This document shows, piece by piece, positions 32,179 through 43,740 of a stretch of DNA of 64,000 bases. Within the stretch, counting starts at the first letter, position 1. Every line of letters starts with the position of its first letter. A program made the translations under genes and the position numbers. The notes beneath the pieces were generated by a model, which did not search any database, was not told where the DNA came from, and worked only from the letters and a program-made list of their open reading frames with translations. This stretch comes from Sorex araneus. Its lineage: Eukaryota > Chordata > Mammalia > Eulipotyphla > Soricidae. Location of the stretch: assembly GCF_027595985.1 (NCBI RefSeq), contig NC_073304.1, forward strand, positions 217,312,000 through 217,375,999, read 5' to 3'.

Positions 32179-34695
32179 TGGCCAGTCCCCAAAACACACA
32201 CAAAACCAGAGACCGGCCCAGTCTCCAACACACACACACCCCAAATCCCCAGAACTTGGCTCTCAACGCAGCCCACGGTCCCGCCACACGCCACATCCTC
32301 CAGCCTCACCCCAACACGAGGGTGCAAAAGGGGAGCAGAGATGCCCCCACAACACCTGGCAGAGCCGGCCTGGACTCTGGCTGCAACCAGCTCCTTCCCT
32401 CCTCCCCTAATTCTCCCATCCCGAGTCTCCCTGACCCTAAGGATGACGAGTGGACAAGTAGCAAGGGACAAAACCGGCCAACACGCCCCCTCCACCAGAC
32501 CTGGAGGTCTCCTCGGGGTGTTCTGTCTCCCTGGTGTGCACTCAGTGTACCCTCAGGACGTCCCCACTCTGCTGCCCGGCCACCAGAGACTGTCCCAGCA
32601 GGACAAAGAGAACAGGGCCAGCACTTCTAGAAGCCGAGGACACAAAAGCAGCCCGCGGCTTCTGCTGGTCTCCTGTCCACCCTCTGCGGGGCCTCCTGCA
32701 GTTGGCGCCGGGACCCTGACTTCCAGGCAGATCCTGCAGCAGGAGGTCTCAGGATGGCCACCCAATGCCCAGGGACAGTGCCACCCGCTTCAGGGGGCAA
32801 GTAGGGAGGGAGCTGGTCAGTGCCCGGTGTGGAAGTCAGCGTCCCCAATCCCTGGGGCGCGGGGAGCAGCGGGAGAGGGGAACAGATGGCGCCTTTGTGC
32901 TGGCGCCTCCCAGCTGAAGGAGGGTCTCTCTGGACAAAGACCCCCGAGGTCGTCACCATGGAAACATCCCTTCCCTCCTGGGATTGAGAAAGGGGTCCCT
33001 GTTGGAGGGGGGAGGGGGAAATCCTAGAAGTGTCCAGAAGGCCACCCCCTCATTCCACTGCACACCCCCATCTCCCGTAGGAATGGGCCCCACGCTGGGG
33101 TCCCCCCCACTCTCCAAGGAGCAGCCCCTGACTTCCAAGACAATGGAACAATCTGCAGGCCTGGACCTCTGGCGGGTGGCCTGGGGCACCTCCCCTTCCT
33201 GGACCGTGAGCATTTGTACCCCTCTCGGGCCAGGCACTCCCAGGGCCCATGGCTCAGCTCATTAAGCCGGATAATTGGGCCCAACAGAAGCGACCTGGAG
33301 CTTCGGCTGTTTACCTCCTCGAGCCTTGGGGCTTCCGCTCCCAGAACACGGCTCCTGGGACACCCCAACGACGTCAAAGCTTCCACTTGGCTGGGGCACA
33401 ACTGCTGAGACTCAGGAGAAAGAACCTCCCAAGTCCATCAGGGTCCGATGCTCCCCACCTCTCCCTAACCTGAGCCCGTGGGTGGTCTACCCTAGAATAC
33501 TGTTCAGGAATATGAAGTACTGAGGAGGGGGCCCCCCAGGGCAAGCCCATGAGTCTGGAGTGGGAGGGGGGAGACTTAGATCCCAGTAAGGCCAGGAAAA
33601 CTTTCCTGAAGCCTGATCCCTAGGTACCGGGGAGCCGCGCCTCCCCACAGACACCCCGTCCCCATGCTGGAAGACAAGTAAGTGATCCTGAGCTAAGGAC
33701 ACACTGCGGTGGGCGGCCTGTAGCTGGGGGGTCCTGGAACTGGGGGGTGCATCCCCCTTCCCTTAGCAAAGCGAAGCCGCCCGCCGTCTCCCCCCTGGAG
33801 CGGCCAAATCACGGGGACCGAGGCTGAAAAGTTCGGCGGCGCTGGCAGGTGGCTGGTTTCATAACCTGCCTGGCACAGGGGCCGGCGGCCACGCTCCCGA
33901 GCTAAGAGCCACCTTCCTGCCGGGGCTCCTGCCCACTCCTGCCCGGCCCGGCCCGGACACCCAAGGCCCGAACTTCGGTGCCCCCGGGCGCCGTCGGCCG
34001 CGCTCGCCCGGCTCCGGCCCCAGGACGCGCCCCGAAGCCACAAGCCTTCGCCTCCAGGACGCGGCGAACAAAGCCCGCAGGCCCGCACCCTGGACCCCCG
34101 CGGGGAACTCCCGGCGGCGGGCCCCGAAGCGTCAGCCCTCGGCCCCGCCCGCACCCGGGGGAGGGGGGAGCGGGAGGGACCCCGAGTCTCCCCCTCTCCT
34201 CTGGCCCACGCCCACCCCCACTCGGGAGAGACTCGAAAGACCGCGGCGACCCCCCACCAGTCCCCAAGAGGCTGCAGAGAGGGAGGCTGAGTCCTCCCTA
34301 TTGTTGGGGTTTCCCGAGTTAGAACCTCAAGTCGAGGCGGAGGAGGAGGGGATCCCCCCCGCGCCGCTCTCCAGCCCCGGGCCGGAGCCCCACCCCCACC
34401 TCCACGCGTACACCCAGCCCGGGAGGCGGCTGAACCTTTATCCCCCACAGCCCCGCTGCCGCCCCCCGGCCCCAGCCCGAGCGTTCCTGCCCGTGCCCCC
34501 TCTCTCCCCTTAAGACTCCCCTTTAGCTCGTGCACCCTTTCAGCTCATGCACCCCCGCCACCTCCTCTCCCTCTGCTCCGGGTCCGCTCCAGCCCGGAGC
34601 GCCACCCCAGCGGTCCCCACCCGCTTTTGCCGCCCCACCTCTAGCCCTAGAAGCCTCTCGAGGCGGCCAGCCTGAAGCGGCCCCACCGGACTCAC

Positions 34696-34800
34696 CGTGC
34701 GGGGCCGGAGATCGAGGGCCCGGGACGGGTGCCCGGAGACGGGGGCCGCCGCTGCTGCTCCAGCAGCTGTAACAAGCCGCGGCTGCAGCCACCCAGCTGG
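34696..34800 (-). other. ORMDL3: ORMDL3 non-coding exon 1 (5' end approximate)
   Basis: A splice donor GTGAGT (plus ACTCAC, ending 34695) lies in the CpG island at the right distance upstream of exon 2. The exon would end with GGCCCCGCACG. The transcription start is not defined by sequence; 34800 is a guess from the promoter motifs above it. Confidence 0.6.
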
Positions 34801-34871
34801 CAGCTCCGGCCGAATCAGCGCCCCGCGCCGGCCCCCCGCGACGTCACCGCCCCGCGCCGGCCTCCCGGGGC

Positions 34872-34949
34872 CTCCTGGGAATTGTAGTTTCCCACCCGCC
34901 CGCCCGCCCCGGTCCCGACCCGCCCAGTGCCTTCTGGGAGTTGTTGTTT
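34872..34949 (-). promoter_or_regulatory. Two ZNF143/Staf-like motifs upstream of ORMDL3
   Basis: On the minus strand ACTACAATTCCCAGGAGG (34872-34888) matches the ZNF143 consensus ACTACAATTCCCAGMATGC well. A weaker copy, ACAACTCCCAGAAGGC, lies at 34930-34946. Both are within 250 bases upstream of the exon 1 donor. Binding is inferred. Confidence 0.65.
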
Positions 34950-35364
34950 TCATCCGAAGCTCTAGCCCGAGCCGGGGGCACACAATGGAGCGTCTGGCAA
35001 AGAGCGAATGGAATTCCTTTGATGCGTAACAATTGCTGCCTGTGCATCTGCGCACTGCAAGTGGGGTTGAGCCTTTCATCGTTTTGCCCGGGAAGAGACT
35101 CCGAGTTCTAAGTAACTTGCCATAGGTTCTCCCCCCGACACACACAAACACACCCGGGGCCCCTTGGGGACCAGAACCCAGAGATTTCTGCCCCCGGGTC
35201 ACTTTGAACACCCCTGCTAAGCTTCCGTGCCTGCGCTCTGGGTGCAGACCGGCTCCTGCAGAACCGGACTAGCGCAGCCCTTTGCTCTGCCCGGCCCTGC
35301 TGGGAGCGGGCTTTTCACAGGCTCGGTCCGGCTGAGAGTGTGGAGGCGGGGGAAGGACGAAGCC

Positions 35365-35392
35365 GGGGGGGGGGGGGGGGGGGGGGGGGGGG
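35365..35392. repeat. Homopolymer of 28 G
   Basis: An uninterrupted run of 28 guanines just outside the ORMDL3 CpG island, about 570 bases upstream of the inferred start. The length may be affected by sequencing error. Confidence 0.85.
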
Positions 35393-36700
35393 TGGCGCGG
35401 TGTAGCCGGCGGCAACCCTGACCCGGGCCGGCCTCCCACGTTAGACTGCAGGGCAAGCCACGTGTCCACCGAAGACGCCCCGGAATACAGTTAGGCATCC
35501 AGGTGTCTGTCCCGGGCCAGCTGGTGATGGTTTGGCGGGGAATTCTCCGTCGCCGCCCTGCGAGTTCCACATCTGCAGGCTCCCAAATGCACCCACGACA
35601 GAATTTACTGCCAAGCCGACTGTCCCTTTTGCCCGCGCGTGACCCCGGCCGCAGGTGACTTGTTTTCCCCTTCCAGTGCACACCTGTGAAACCCTAACCT
35701 CCAGGATTGGGTGATTTCGAAAGAATGTGAGCAGAGCACCTGTTGCTTTGAAGGCCGCTCTCTGAAGAGGGCCGAGCTAACTGACTCCGGAGCGCGTCTA
35801 GCTCACTCCCACGGTCCGTGTCACCGGAGTCGGCTGGAGCTGTTTACACGCCCCACACCCAGCTTCTCTCTCCCGCCGCTCTGCACGGTAGCAGGCAGCA
35901 GCGGAGCTGGAAGAGCAGGCTGGGTGATGTCACCGCATGCCAAGCCCCAAGCTTGGCTGTAAACACCTGCAACCAGGTGAGGGAATAGAAGGAAGTTGCT
36001 GGGAATTTGGTAAAACACACCCCGCCCCCCACAGCCCTCACTGCCCGACCCCTGAGAAACCACTTAGAGCAGAACAGGAAGTGTCATGACTATTTCTAGG
36101 GTTCATGGTCCAAGACCGCTCACCCCAAAACCCAAATGATCATCCCATAGTTAGAGAGCCTTGGGACCTGTAGCAGTTTCTCTTGATCGGGTGGGGGGAC
36201 CCCCTTTCCTTGTAGTGAACTTTCCAAAGAGAAACCAGAACAACCCACCAGTTTCCTTTCCGCAGAAACCTTCCCGTATGGACCGATGTTTGTTTTTTTT
36301 TTCCAAAGTAAACATAGTCGATGCCTTTTGGCTTTTTTTCTAGGACCCTTCCAGCCATCAAAGTGATGGAATTCTCTGGCTTCCCTCCAGCTTCCTCATG
36401 CCTCTGTGAACCTCAGGGGCCAAGACTGGATCCACGTCTCAAATAAGGCTCTGACTAATGCAGAGTCTAACGGAAAGAGTCCGGGGCACGCCATCCCCTA
36501 TTAATAACTCCTCTTATCATGCTTTCTTCACAATGGCAGTGAGCAGACTCTGACTCACTCCGAGTTTGTGGTAAGTTGTGGATCCCTTTCAGCTTAATTT
36601 AGCCTGAGTGCCTGTCATTTTCTCTTTCTCCCTCCTGCTCTCTGTCCTCGTAATTCCCACATCTTCACCAAACTTCCTTCAGACTGGAAAGGGCCAAACT
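35393..36700. other. Repeat-poor sequence upstream of ORMDL3; possible enhancer
   Basis: No exon and almost no repeats for 1.3 kb. Motifs seen by eye: forkhead-type TGTTTAC (35841) and its complement GTAAACA (35960 and 36307), a CRE-like TGATGTCAC (35925), MEF2-like CTATTAATAA (36498) and an AP-1-like TGACTCA (36550). The regulatory role is a guess from motif density and lack of repeats. Confidence 0.35.
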
Positions 36701-37016
36701 GCTATTCAGAAGGAGCAAGAGCACTCTTGCCGCGGAGCTGAGGAATGTGTGTCCCCGTAGACCAACAATTGGCCATCTGTGCCAGAAGCTGAAGAACTCT
36801 CTGGCCACAGGGCCACACCTACTCGTCTGGTAGCCTGTTCCTGGGAAGTAGAGCCCACGGACCCTCTGTGAGGAAGTTCATCCCAGCATGCTTTGCAACA
36901 GTACAAGACCTGAATGCTCAACGCAGGTAGTATGTACAGTGGATGGAAATGTATGTATTGTAAGTCCTCATGAAAACTATGTAGCAAGGGACAGGGAAAT
37001 AAAACAGCGGGTACGG

Positions 37017-39525
37017 GGCTAGAGCGATAGCACACCGGGTAGGGCATTTGCCTTGCACACAGCTGACCCCGGTTCGATTCCCAGCATCCCATATGGTTTC
37101 CTGAGCACCACAAGGGTTAATTCCTGAGTGCAGAGCCAGGAGTGACCCCTGTGCATCACTGGGTGTGACCCCAAAAAGCAAAAAAAAAAAAAAAAAAAAA
37201 CAGCGGGTAGGCTACTTGTCCAGACTGAGTTCAATCCCCAGCGACACATATGGTCCCCCCAAGCCCTCCAGGTGTGCTCCCTGAGCACAAAGCCAGGAGT
37301 GAGCCCTGAGCACTGTCAGGTGTGGCCCAAAAGAAAAAGACGATGTGGCAGTCAAGGGTAAAGTTCATAGGCAAAGTGCAGGGTCCAGAGCTACGAGCAT
37401 TCTCCAGGCACACAGTCAGCAAAATCTCCATGAAGGAAGACTGAGACAAGCACCCAAGGCCCTAGCAGATTAATAAGAAGAACAGGGGGGAAGGAAAGAT
37501 TTAGAGATTAAAATCAATTACATGGGACCAAAGAGAGAATACAGTGGGTAGGGCACTTGCCTTGCATTCAGCCAGCCCAAGTTTGATCCCTAGCATCCCA
37601 TACGGTCCCCCAAGCCCACCAGGAGTGATCTCTGATCACAGAGCCAAGAGTAAATCCTGAGCATAGTTAGGTGTGGCCCAAAATTTAAAAAAAAATTAAT
37701 TAAGTGGGCCAAGGAGAGAGCTCAAAGGACTGGTTGGGGCATATGTTTGGCGTGGAGGAGCCCCGGGTTCAACCCCCAGCCCCAGATGTTCCCCTGAGCA
37801 CTGCCAGGTGTCACCCCCAAACCAGAAACTAAAAAGATAAAAATAATAGAATAAACTAAGCGGCATATTCACCAGAACCTTTACTTGAACATGATTTAGG
37901 CAAATAAACTTTGTTAAGAGCTGGATAGCTGAGAGCTGGAGCCCATAGCCAGGTTCGATCCCCAGCACTGCATGGTCCAAACACCAAGCCTCAAACAGCC
38001 CCTGAGCACCACTGGGTATAGGCCCCCTGATTTTTAAAATATTTTATTAAACCATCAGGGAAATTTGAAAACTGATTACTCGATGATATTGAGAGAGGAG
38101 TTAGACATGCTAAGGCTGGTCCTGGGTCTGTGGCTCAGTGGTGGAATTTGAGCCTGACATGTGTAAGGCCCTGGGTTGCATCCTTGGCACCACATTATCC
38201 CAAAGTCCCAGAATGCTTTACAGTGTGACCCTGGTCTGCCTGCAGCCATCACACGTAAAAGATTATTTTTTAGGGCTAGAGCAATATTATACCAGATAGG
38301 GTACCTGCCTTGCACATACCCTACCTGGGTTTGGTCCCGAGCACCTCATATGGTCCCCTGAATATCATCAGAAGTGATCCCTGAGCACAGAACTGGGCAC
38401 GGCCCCAAGACACCAAAATATAATTTTTTTAATTATCTTTTATCTTTTTTAAATAAAACTTTCAAAGCGCCAAGATATATGTGGATGAAATGATACAGTG
38501 ACCGGATTTGCTTCTACTAATCAGCTAGGGATGTGGGAGTTTGGCATCAACAAGATGGGCCAGGCAGAGATAATTTTTGAAACTGTGAGATGGAGATCTG
38601 AGATTTTTTTATAGTATTTTCTCTGTTTCTGCTTGAAATTTTCAGAAAAAAGTAAACATTTATAAAATCTACATTATCATTAACACTTTTTTTGTCCTTG
38701 ATTGGATGGAACCCAGGACCATTCATAGAAGGCATGCGCTTTATCGCTTAGCCAAGGCTGGGGCGGGGGTGCATTTCATCGATGTTCTGGTTTTGGATCT
38801 ACCCCAGTCTCTGTTCAAGGTTGCTCCTGGCAGTGCTCGAGGACCATGTGACCCTGGACCTGGATCCCAGTGCTCCTGCATGAGAGCATGTGCTGCAGCC
38901 TGTTGAGCCATTTCCCCAAGTCCAGATTAATGATTTTGATGCAAAGAGACCAAAGGCTGTGGATGTGGCTCAGTGGTAAAACCCTTGTTGTGTGTGTGTG
39001 AGATCTGAGGTTCAATTCCCAGTACCACATGATCTCTGGATACTCTTGGGAATATGTTCAAGAACCAAACTGGGAGTAGTTTTAGAACACTGATGGGTGT
39101 GGTCCAAAAACAAACAAGACCTGAAGAATAGATCAATACTCCACAGTGTTAAGATCTTGACCTCGAATTGCCATAATCAGCCCCAGCTCCTATAGTTCCC
39201 AGTTGTGTGATCTTACACAAATCACTAAACCCCTCTGTGCTTCAGTGACCTCCTATCTAACTGGGCTTGGTGAGAATGTCCTGTTCTCCCTGTGGAGATT
39301 ATGGGCTGATCCAGGGGAGGGCTTACTTTATTTATTTTGGTTTTAGTTTGACTTTTGTGGTTTTTGAGGTTTATTTGGTCCTGCTCAAGGCTTATTCCTG
39401 GCTCTGTGGCCAGGAATAACTCCCAGAGGGGCTCCAGGGACCATATAGGGTGCTGGGGATTGAACCCGGGTCGGCTTCCTGAAAGGCAAGTGCCCTACCC
39501 ACTGTACTATTGCTCGGCCCCACTT
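37017..39525. repeat. SINE-rich interval with a MIR
   Basis: Plus SOR copies: 37017-37185 (flanked by AAAACAGCGGGTA), 37187-37340, 37525-37690, 37700-37820, 37925-38030 and 38270-38420. Minus copies: about 38740-38930 and 39350-39525. tRNA-like fragments of a different family at 38120-38195 and 38950-39120 (GTGGCTCAGTGGT ... GGTTCAATTCCCAG). A MIR at about 39190-39300 (TGTGTGATCTTACACAAATC). Confidence 0.75.
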
Positions 39526-39599
39526 GTGAGGCCTCTGGAACAATTCCTGGCATCCAGCACGGTCTCTGCTCCCCTTGGCTCCTGTTCATCCAGGCCACA

Positions 39600-40540
39600 G
39601 TTCTATGATATTTGAGTGTCTAGTTTACGGGGCTGTGTGGAAATTCAACAAAACAAAAACAGATCTCGTGTTTGGATGGGAGGGGGTGTGGATTTGGGGG
39701 TGATTTTTTCTCAGTCTCTTCTTTCAAACAAGGTGTAAAGTGAGACAATTCCTGCTGTTTGTTGGCAATGTGTTTGGGGCACAGGGTGCGTCACCTCCCC
39801 TGTCACCTCCCCCCAGCTCTCCCTGCCCTCCCCGAGCTCCTGAGCCTGCTGAGATAGGGCATTCTCCTCCAGACTTGGGGTGTTTCCATCTGGCAGGGTG
39901 GCAGGGCCCCTGCTGCCCACAGATACACCCGTGGGGCCCAAGATAGCAAACATGGGTGGGTTGGGAACTGCCAAGATGAACCTCAGGCAGGTGGACCTTC
40001 AAGAAACAGAGCACTTTCCCCCAAGCCTGGAGAAGGGGCACTCCTCTGCGCCCCCCACCACCACCCATTTACCTTCTTCCCGAAGAAGTGTTAAGTTTAT
40101 ACCCAAGCAAGTACAAGGAAGCCATGAATTGTTCATTGTTGGTAGTCATGGGTGTGGGTTTTTTTTGGGGGGTCCCCCCCAGACATGATGCAGTATGGGG
40201 AGAGGAGGAGTGATGCCAGGCAGACAGAGGAAGCTGAGAAGGTGAAAAGGCAGGAGGAGAGGCAGAGCCTGGAAGCCCCACGGCACTGGGGCTTCCTCCC
40301 CACTGAGGGCACTGGGCTCTCCTCCCCACCCAGCCCCACGCTTGCCTATTTTGGGGCTGCCTTGAGGAAGGACTGAACCAGCCTCGGGACCACAGCCAAG
40401 GTCTGGGAGCCAGAAGCTCCCCTGGGGAGCCATGGGCCACACTGTTCTTTTTATCCCTCAGCCTGCGTCTTCTCTGATACGGATAACCCACGTGTTCTCC
40501 CTCGGGAGAAAAGCTTGGAGGGTGGTAAGTATCACACAGA
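39600..40540. other. Intergenic stretch, no gene seen
   Basis: Unique-looking GC-moderate sequence. The frames open here do not resemble any family I know, and no splice-consistent conserved exon is evident. Confidence 0.5.
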
Positions 40541-40550
40541 AAAAGGGCAA

Positions 40551-41043
40551 TGACACATTCAACAGAGAAGAAGCCGGGCGTTCTGGTGAGCAACGTGGCC
40601 GGAGAATGCTCCGGACCCGAGACCGGGCCAGCAACACTGGGGATCCAGACGGAGGAGGTACAGCTGGCACACCTTCTCCAGATGGAGCCCCAGTGACAAT
40701 GAGCAGCAACTAACACGACTCCGGGATGCCGGACTGGGACAGCTCCAAACCGCGCAGCCACATTAGCTCCACTTTTTTCTTTCATTTTCTAAAAAATGAA
40801 AACATACAATCTTTTATTGCCATCCAACATGTCTGCCTGCTGGAGGAAAACCTCCAAATAATGATAGTGAGATCCCTGTTGAAAATTGAATGTAATCAAA
40901 GTAAGGAAAGAGTAAAGTGAAAAATGTCTGCCACATAGGCAGAGGGGAAGTGGGAGGGGGGCATGCGGGGGTTTGGTGGTGGATCAAATATGAAAACTGT
41001 AACTGTATCTCAGTGATTCAATAAAAAATAAAATTAAAAAAAA
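40551..41043 (+). mobile_element. Retroposon with distinct body and target-site duplication
   Basis: AGAAAAAGGGCAATGA occurs at both ends (about 40537-40552 and 41043-41058). The 3' part (TCTGCCACATAGGCAGAGGG, TTTGGTGGTGGATCAAAT, GTGATTCAATAAAAAATAAA) is shared with the other retroposons here. The 5' part (GAGCAACGTGGCCGGAGAAT, GAGCAGCAACTAACACGACT) is not seen elsewhere in the window. Confidence 0.75.
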
Positions 41044-41059
41044 AGAAAAAGGGCAATGA

Positions 41060-42790
41060 AGCTTTCAAAGGTGACGTTAGGAAAAGAGTCCCAAGAACCA
41101 ACTGCCCCCTGCCCCTTGTAGGTCCCACCTTTCTAGAAAATCTGGGGGGGGCAACCCCCAGATCACTGTCCACCTTTCTAACAGTCTCGCCCCATCAGAG
41201 TTTGCTAATTCCTGTACGAGTCAGAGGGTTTCAGGAAAATACACCTTTAGCCTTTAGAACAGCCCCGGTGTCACTAACACCCCACTCCCCACTAGCTAAC
41301 CTGCAGGCCCCCCGCACCTTACCATTTCCAGAATATACCTTGTTCTCCCTCACTTTAGTCTCAGCCACAACGTTCTGCTTTTCCCAGGGCCATTAATCAT
41401 CCCCCCAGACATTGCTCACCTGCTACCCTCCCAAAGCCTCCACACCTGTCCAGAGAGAGCTGCTGCTGTGTCCTCTGACTAACACTTCAGCCTAACCCAT
41501 CCAAGGTTCTCAGAAGATCTCGGGAATGGGGACGTGGGGAGGTATCTGCCTAACTTCTCCCCTTGCTGAGGGATGTTCGATTCCTCTCTGCATCCCCAAT
41601 TCCTGAGAGACCCCTTGGGGTGGGGGAGCTCTACAGAAGAGCAGACATCCAGGGGGCCAGAAAGATAGTACAGTGGGTAGGGCTCTTGCCTTACATGTGG
41701 CCCACCTGGGTTCGCACCCTAGCATTCCATAGGATCCCTGAACAATGCCAGGAGTGATTACTGAATGCAGAGCCAGGAGTGACCTCTCTGAGTATTGCTG
41801 GGTGTTGCCCAATAACTTAAAAAAAAATTCAAGGAAAGGAGATACAAGGTCTGAGCACCCTTTGCCATTTTCCAGAAGGACCAGGAGAGCAGAGGCCTTT
41901 GCTGCTGCTCTTGCCAGAGCTGCCCTGAACATGAGTATTTCATGGGGAACCACCCCCAATTTTCCTGCATTTATTCCTCTCCATCCAGACTGTCTCTGGG
42001 GTTCCTACGAGCAGCCAGGAAGTGGGCCTAGAGGCCCAGGTGACATGTTTGGGGGTGGAGTTTCTGCCCTTGGAGGGAGGGGTTGTGGCTCCTTGGCCTC
42101 TTTCTTCCCTGTCCCTCGGGATGCTGAGACAAGGACACCCAAATCGCCCAAGGCCCACAGTGACGGACCTTTGAGGGGGATGTGCCCAGAGTCTGAGTCT
42201 AAAGACCTGGCTCCATGGACCATGGCAAGATGGCCGTCCTGCGCCCTGGCCATCTCTGGCCCACATCCTCTCCCCTGAACCGTGGCCGTAACTTAATCTG
42301 ATAGCCAGCACGGTGACCCAGATATCAGAGCTCACTCTCAAACCTTTCAACCCATTAGCCATCAAATCACGTCCCAGTTCTTTCATGACACTCCAGACTG
42401 CCGGGGTCACCTCCACTTTATCCCAGGCTTAGCCACACCCAGTCCACTCCACGGTCTCCCGGTGTGGGAGAAACGTTGTCCTGCTGAGGGCCATCTGGAT
42501 ATTTGTAACGCCACCCAAGGGCCAACAGAGCACATGTGTCCACGGCAGACGAGCCAGGGGCAGCTGACAAGAAGTGTTCGTGTCTATCCTTCAAGTACCA
42601 GGATTTTGAGGGCCTTACGATCCCCTCCCTGAAAGAAGCCAAGCCTCCCCAGCCTCCCCTGCTCGTCTTCAGCAGTGCCTGTCGCATTCCACTAACTCAC
42701 CTCCGTGAGACCCGAGCTGACATCCTGGGAAAGACAACATCTGGGGAAGAACACTCGCAGCTGCAAGTGACGGAAAACGCACGCTAAAGG
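41060..42790. other. Intergenic stretch with one SINE
   Basis: A SOR copy at 41655-41820 is the only recognised element. Elsewhere I see no coding exon. Confidence 0.5.
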
Positions 42791-42799
42791 GTGCTCTGG

Positions 42800-43165
42800 G
42801 AGCCGGAGAGATAGTACAACAGATAAGGCACTTGCCTTGCACATGGTTGACCCAGGTTCAATTCCCGAGCTCGGCCAGGAGTGACCCCTGAATGCAGAGC
42901 CCAGAATAAGCCCTGAGCCCTGCTGGGTGCAGCCCCAAAATCAAAATGAAATACACACAAAAAATAATAATAAAGAACTGGAGTGATAGTACAATAGTAC
43001 AGCGGAGGAGCTGGAGAGATAGCACAGCGGGTAGGGCGTTTGCCTTGCATGCGGCCGATCCGGGTTCGATTCCCAGCATCCCATATGGTCCCCCGAGCAC
43101 CGCCAGGAGTAATTCCTGAGTGCAGAGCTAGGAGTAACCCCTGTGCATCTCCAGGTGTGACCCAA
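42800..43165 (+). repeat. Two SOR-type SINEs
   Basis: A diverged copy at 42800-42945 and a well-preserved one at 43005-43165 (GGTTCGATTCCCAGCATCCC). The tail of the second runs directly into the purine tract that follows. Confidence 0.85.
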
Positions 43166-43166
43166 A

Positions 43167-43310
43167 AATGAAAAAGGAAGGAAGAAAGAAAAGAAAAGGA
43201 AAGAAAGAAAGGAAGGAAGGAAGGAAGGAAGGAAGGAAGGAAGGAAGGAAGGAAGGAAGGAAGGAAGGAAGGAAGGAAGAGAAGGAAGGAAGGAAGGAAG
43301 GAAGGAAGGA

Positions 43311-43357
<47 letters not shown>

Positions 43358-43366
43358 GAAAGAAAG

Positions 43367-43457
<91 letters not shown>

Positions 43458-43740
43458 AGGAAAGAAAGAAAGAAAGAAAGAAAGGAAAGAAAAAAAGAAA
43501 GAAAGAGAGAGAGAGAGAGGGAGGGAGGGAGGGAGGGAGAGAGGGAGAAAGGAAGGGAGGGAGAGAGGGAGGGAGGGAGGGGGGAAGGGGAGGGAGGGAG
43601 AGAGGGAGGGAGGGGGGGAAGGGGAGGGAGGGAGAGAGGGAGGAAGGAAGGAAGGAAGGAAGGAAGGAAGGAAGGAAGGAAGGAAGGAAGGAAGGAAGGA
43701 AGGAAGGAAGGAAGGAAGGAAGGAAGGAAGGAAGGAAGAG
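43167..43740. repeat. Purine microsatellite (GGAA)n, (GAAA)n, (GGGA)n
   Basis: More than 570 bases of almost pure purine on the plus strand, starting at the A-rich tail of the SINE ending near 43165. Blocks of GGAA, GAAA, GGGA and again GGAA alternate. Confidence 0.95.

Larger units (their letters stand above)
33690..35060. promoter_or_regulatory. CpG island / ORMDL3 promoter
   Basis: Dense CpG and GC content begin near 33.7 kb in intron 1 and end near 35.05 kb, spanning exon 1. No TATA box is seen near the inferred start, as usual for a housekeeping promoter. No SINE occurs inside the island. Confidence 0.85.

Noticed and set aside
41745-42278. A 177-residue plus-strand frame
   Set aside because: It begins inside a SINE and has no domain, signal peptide or conserved motif.
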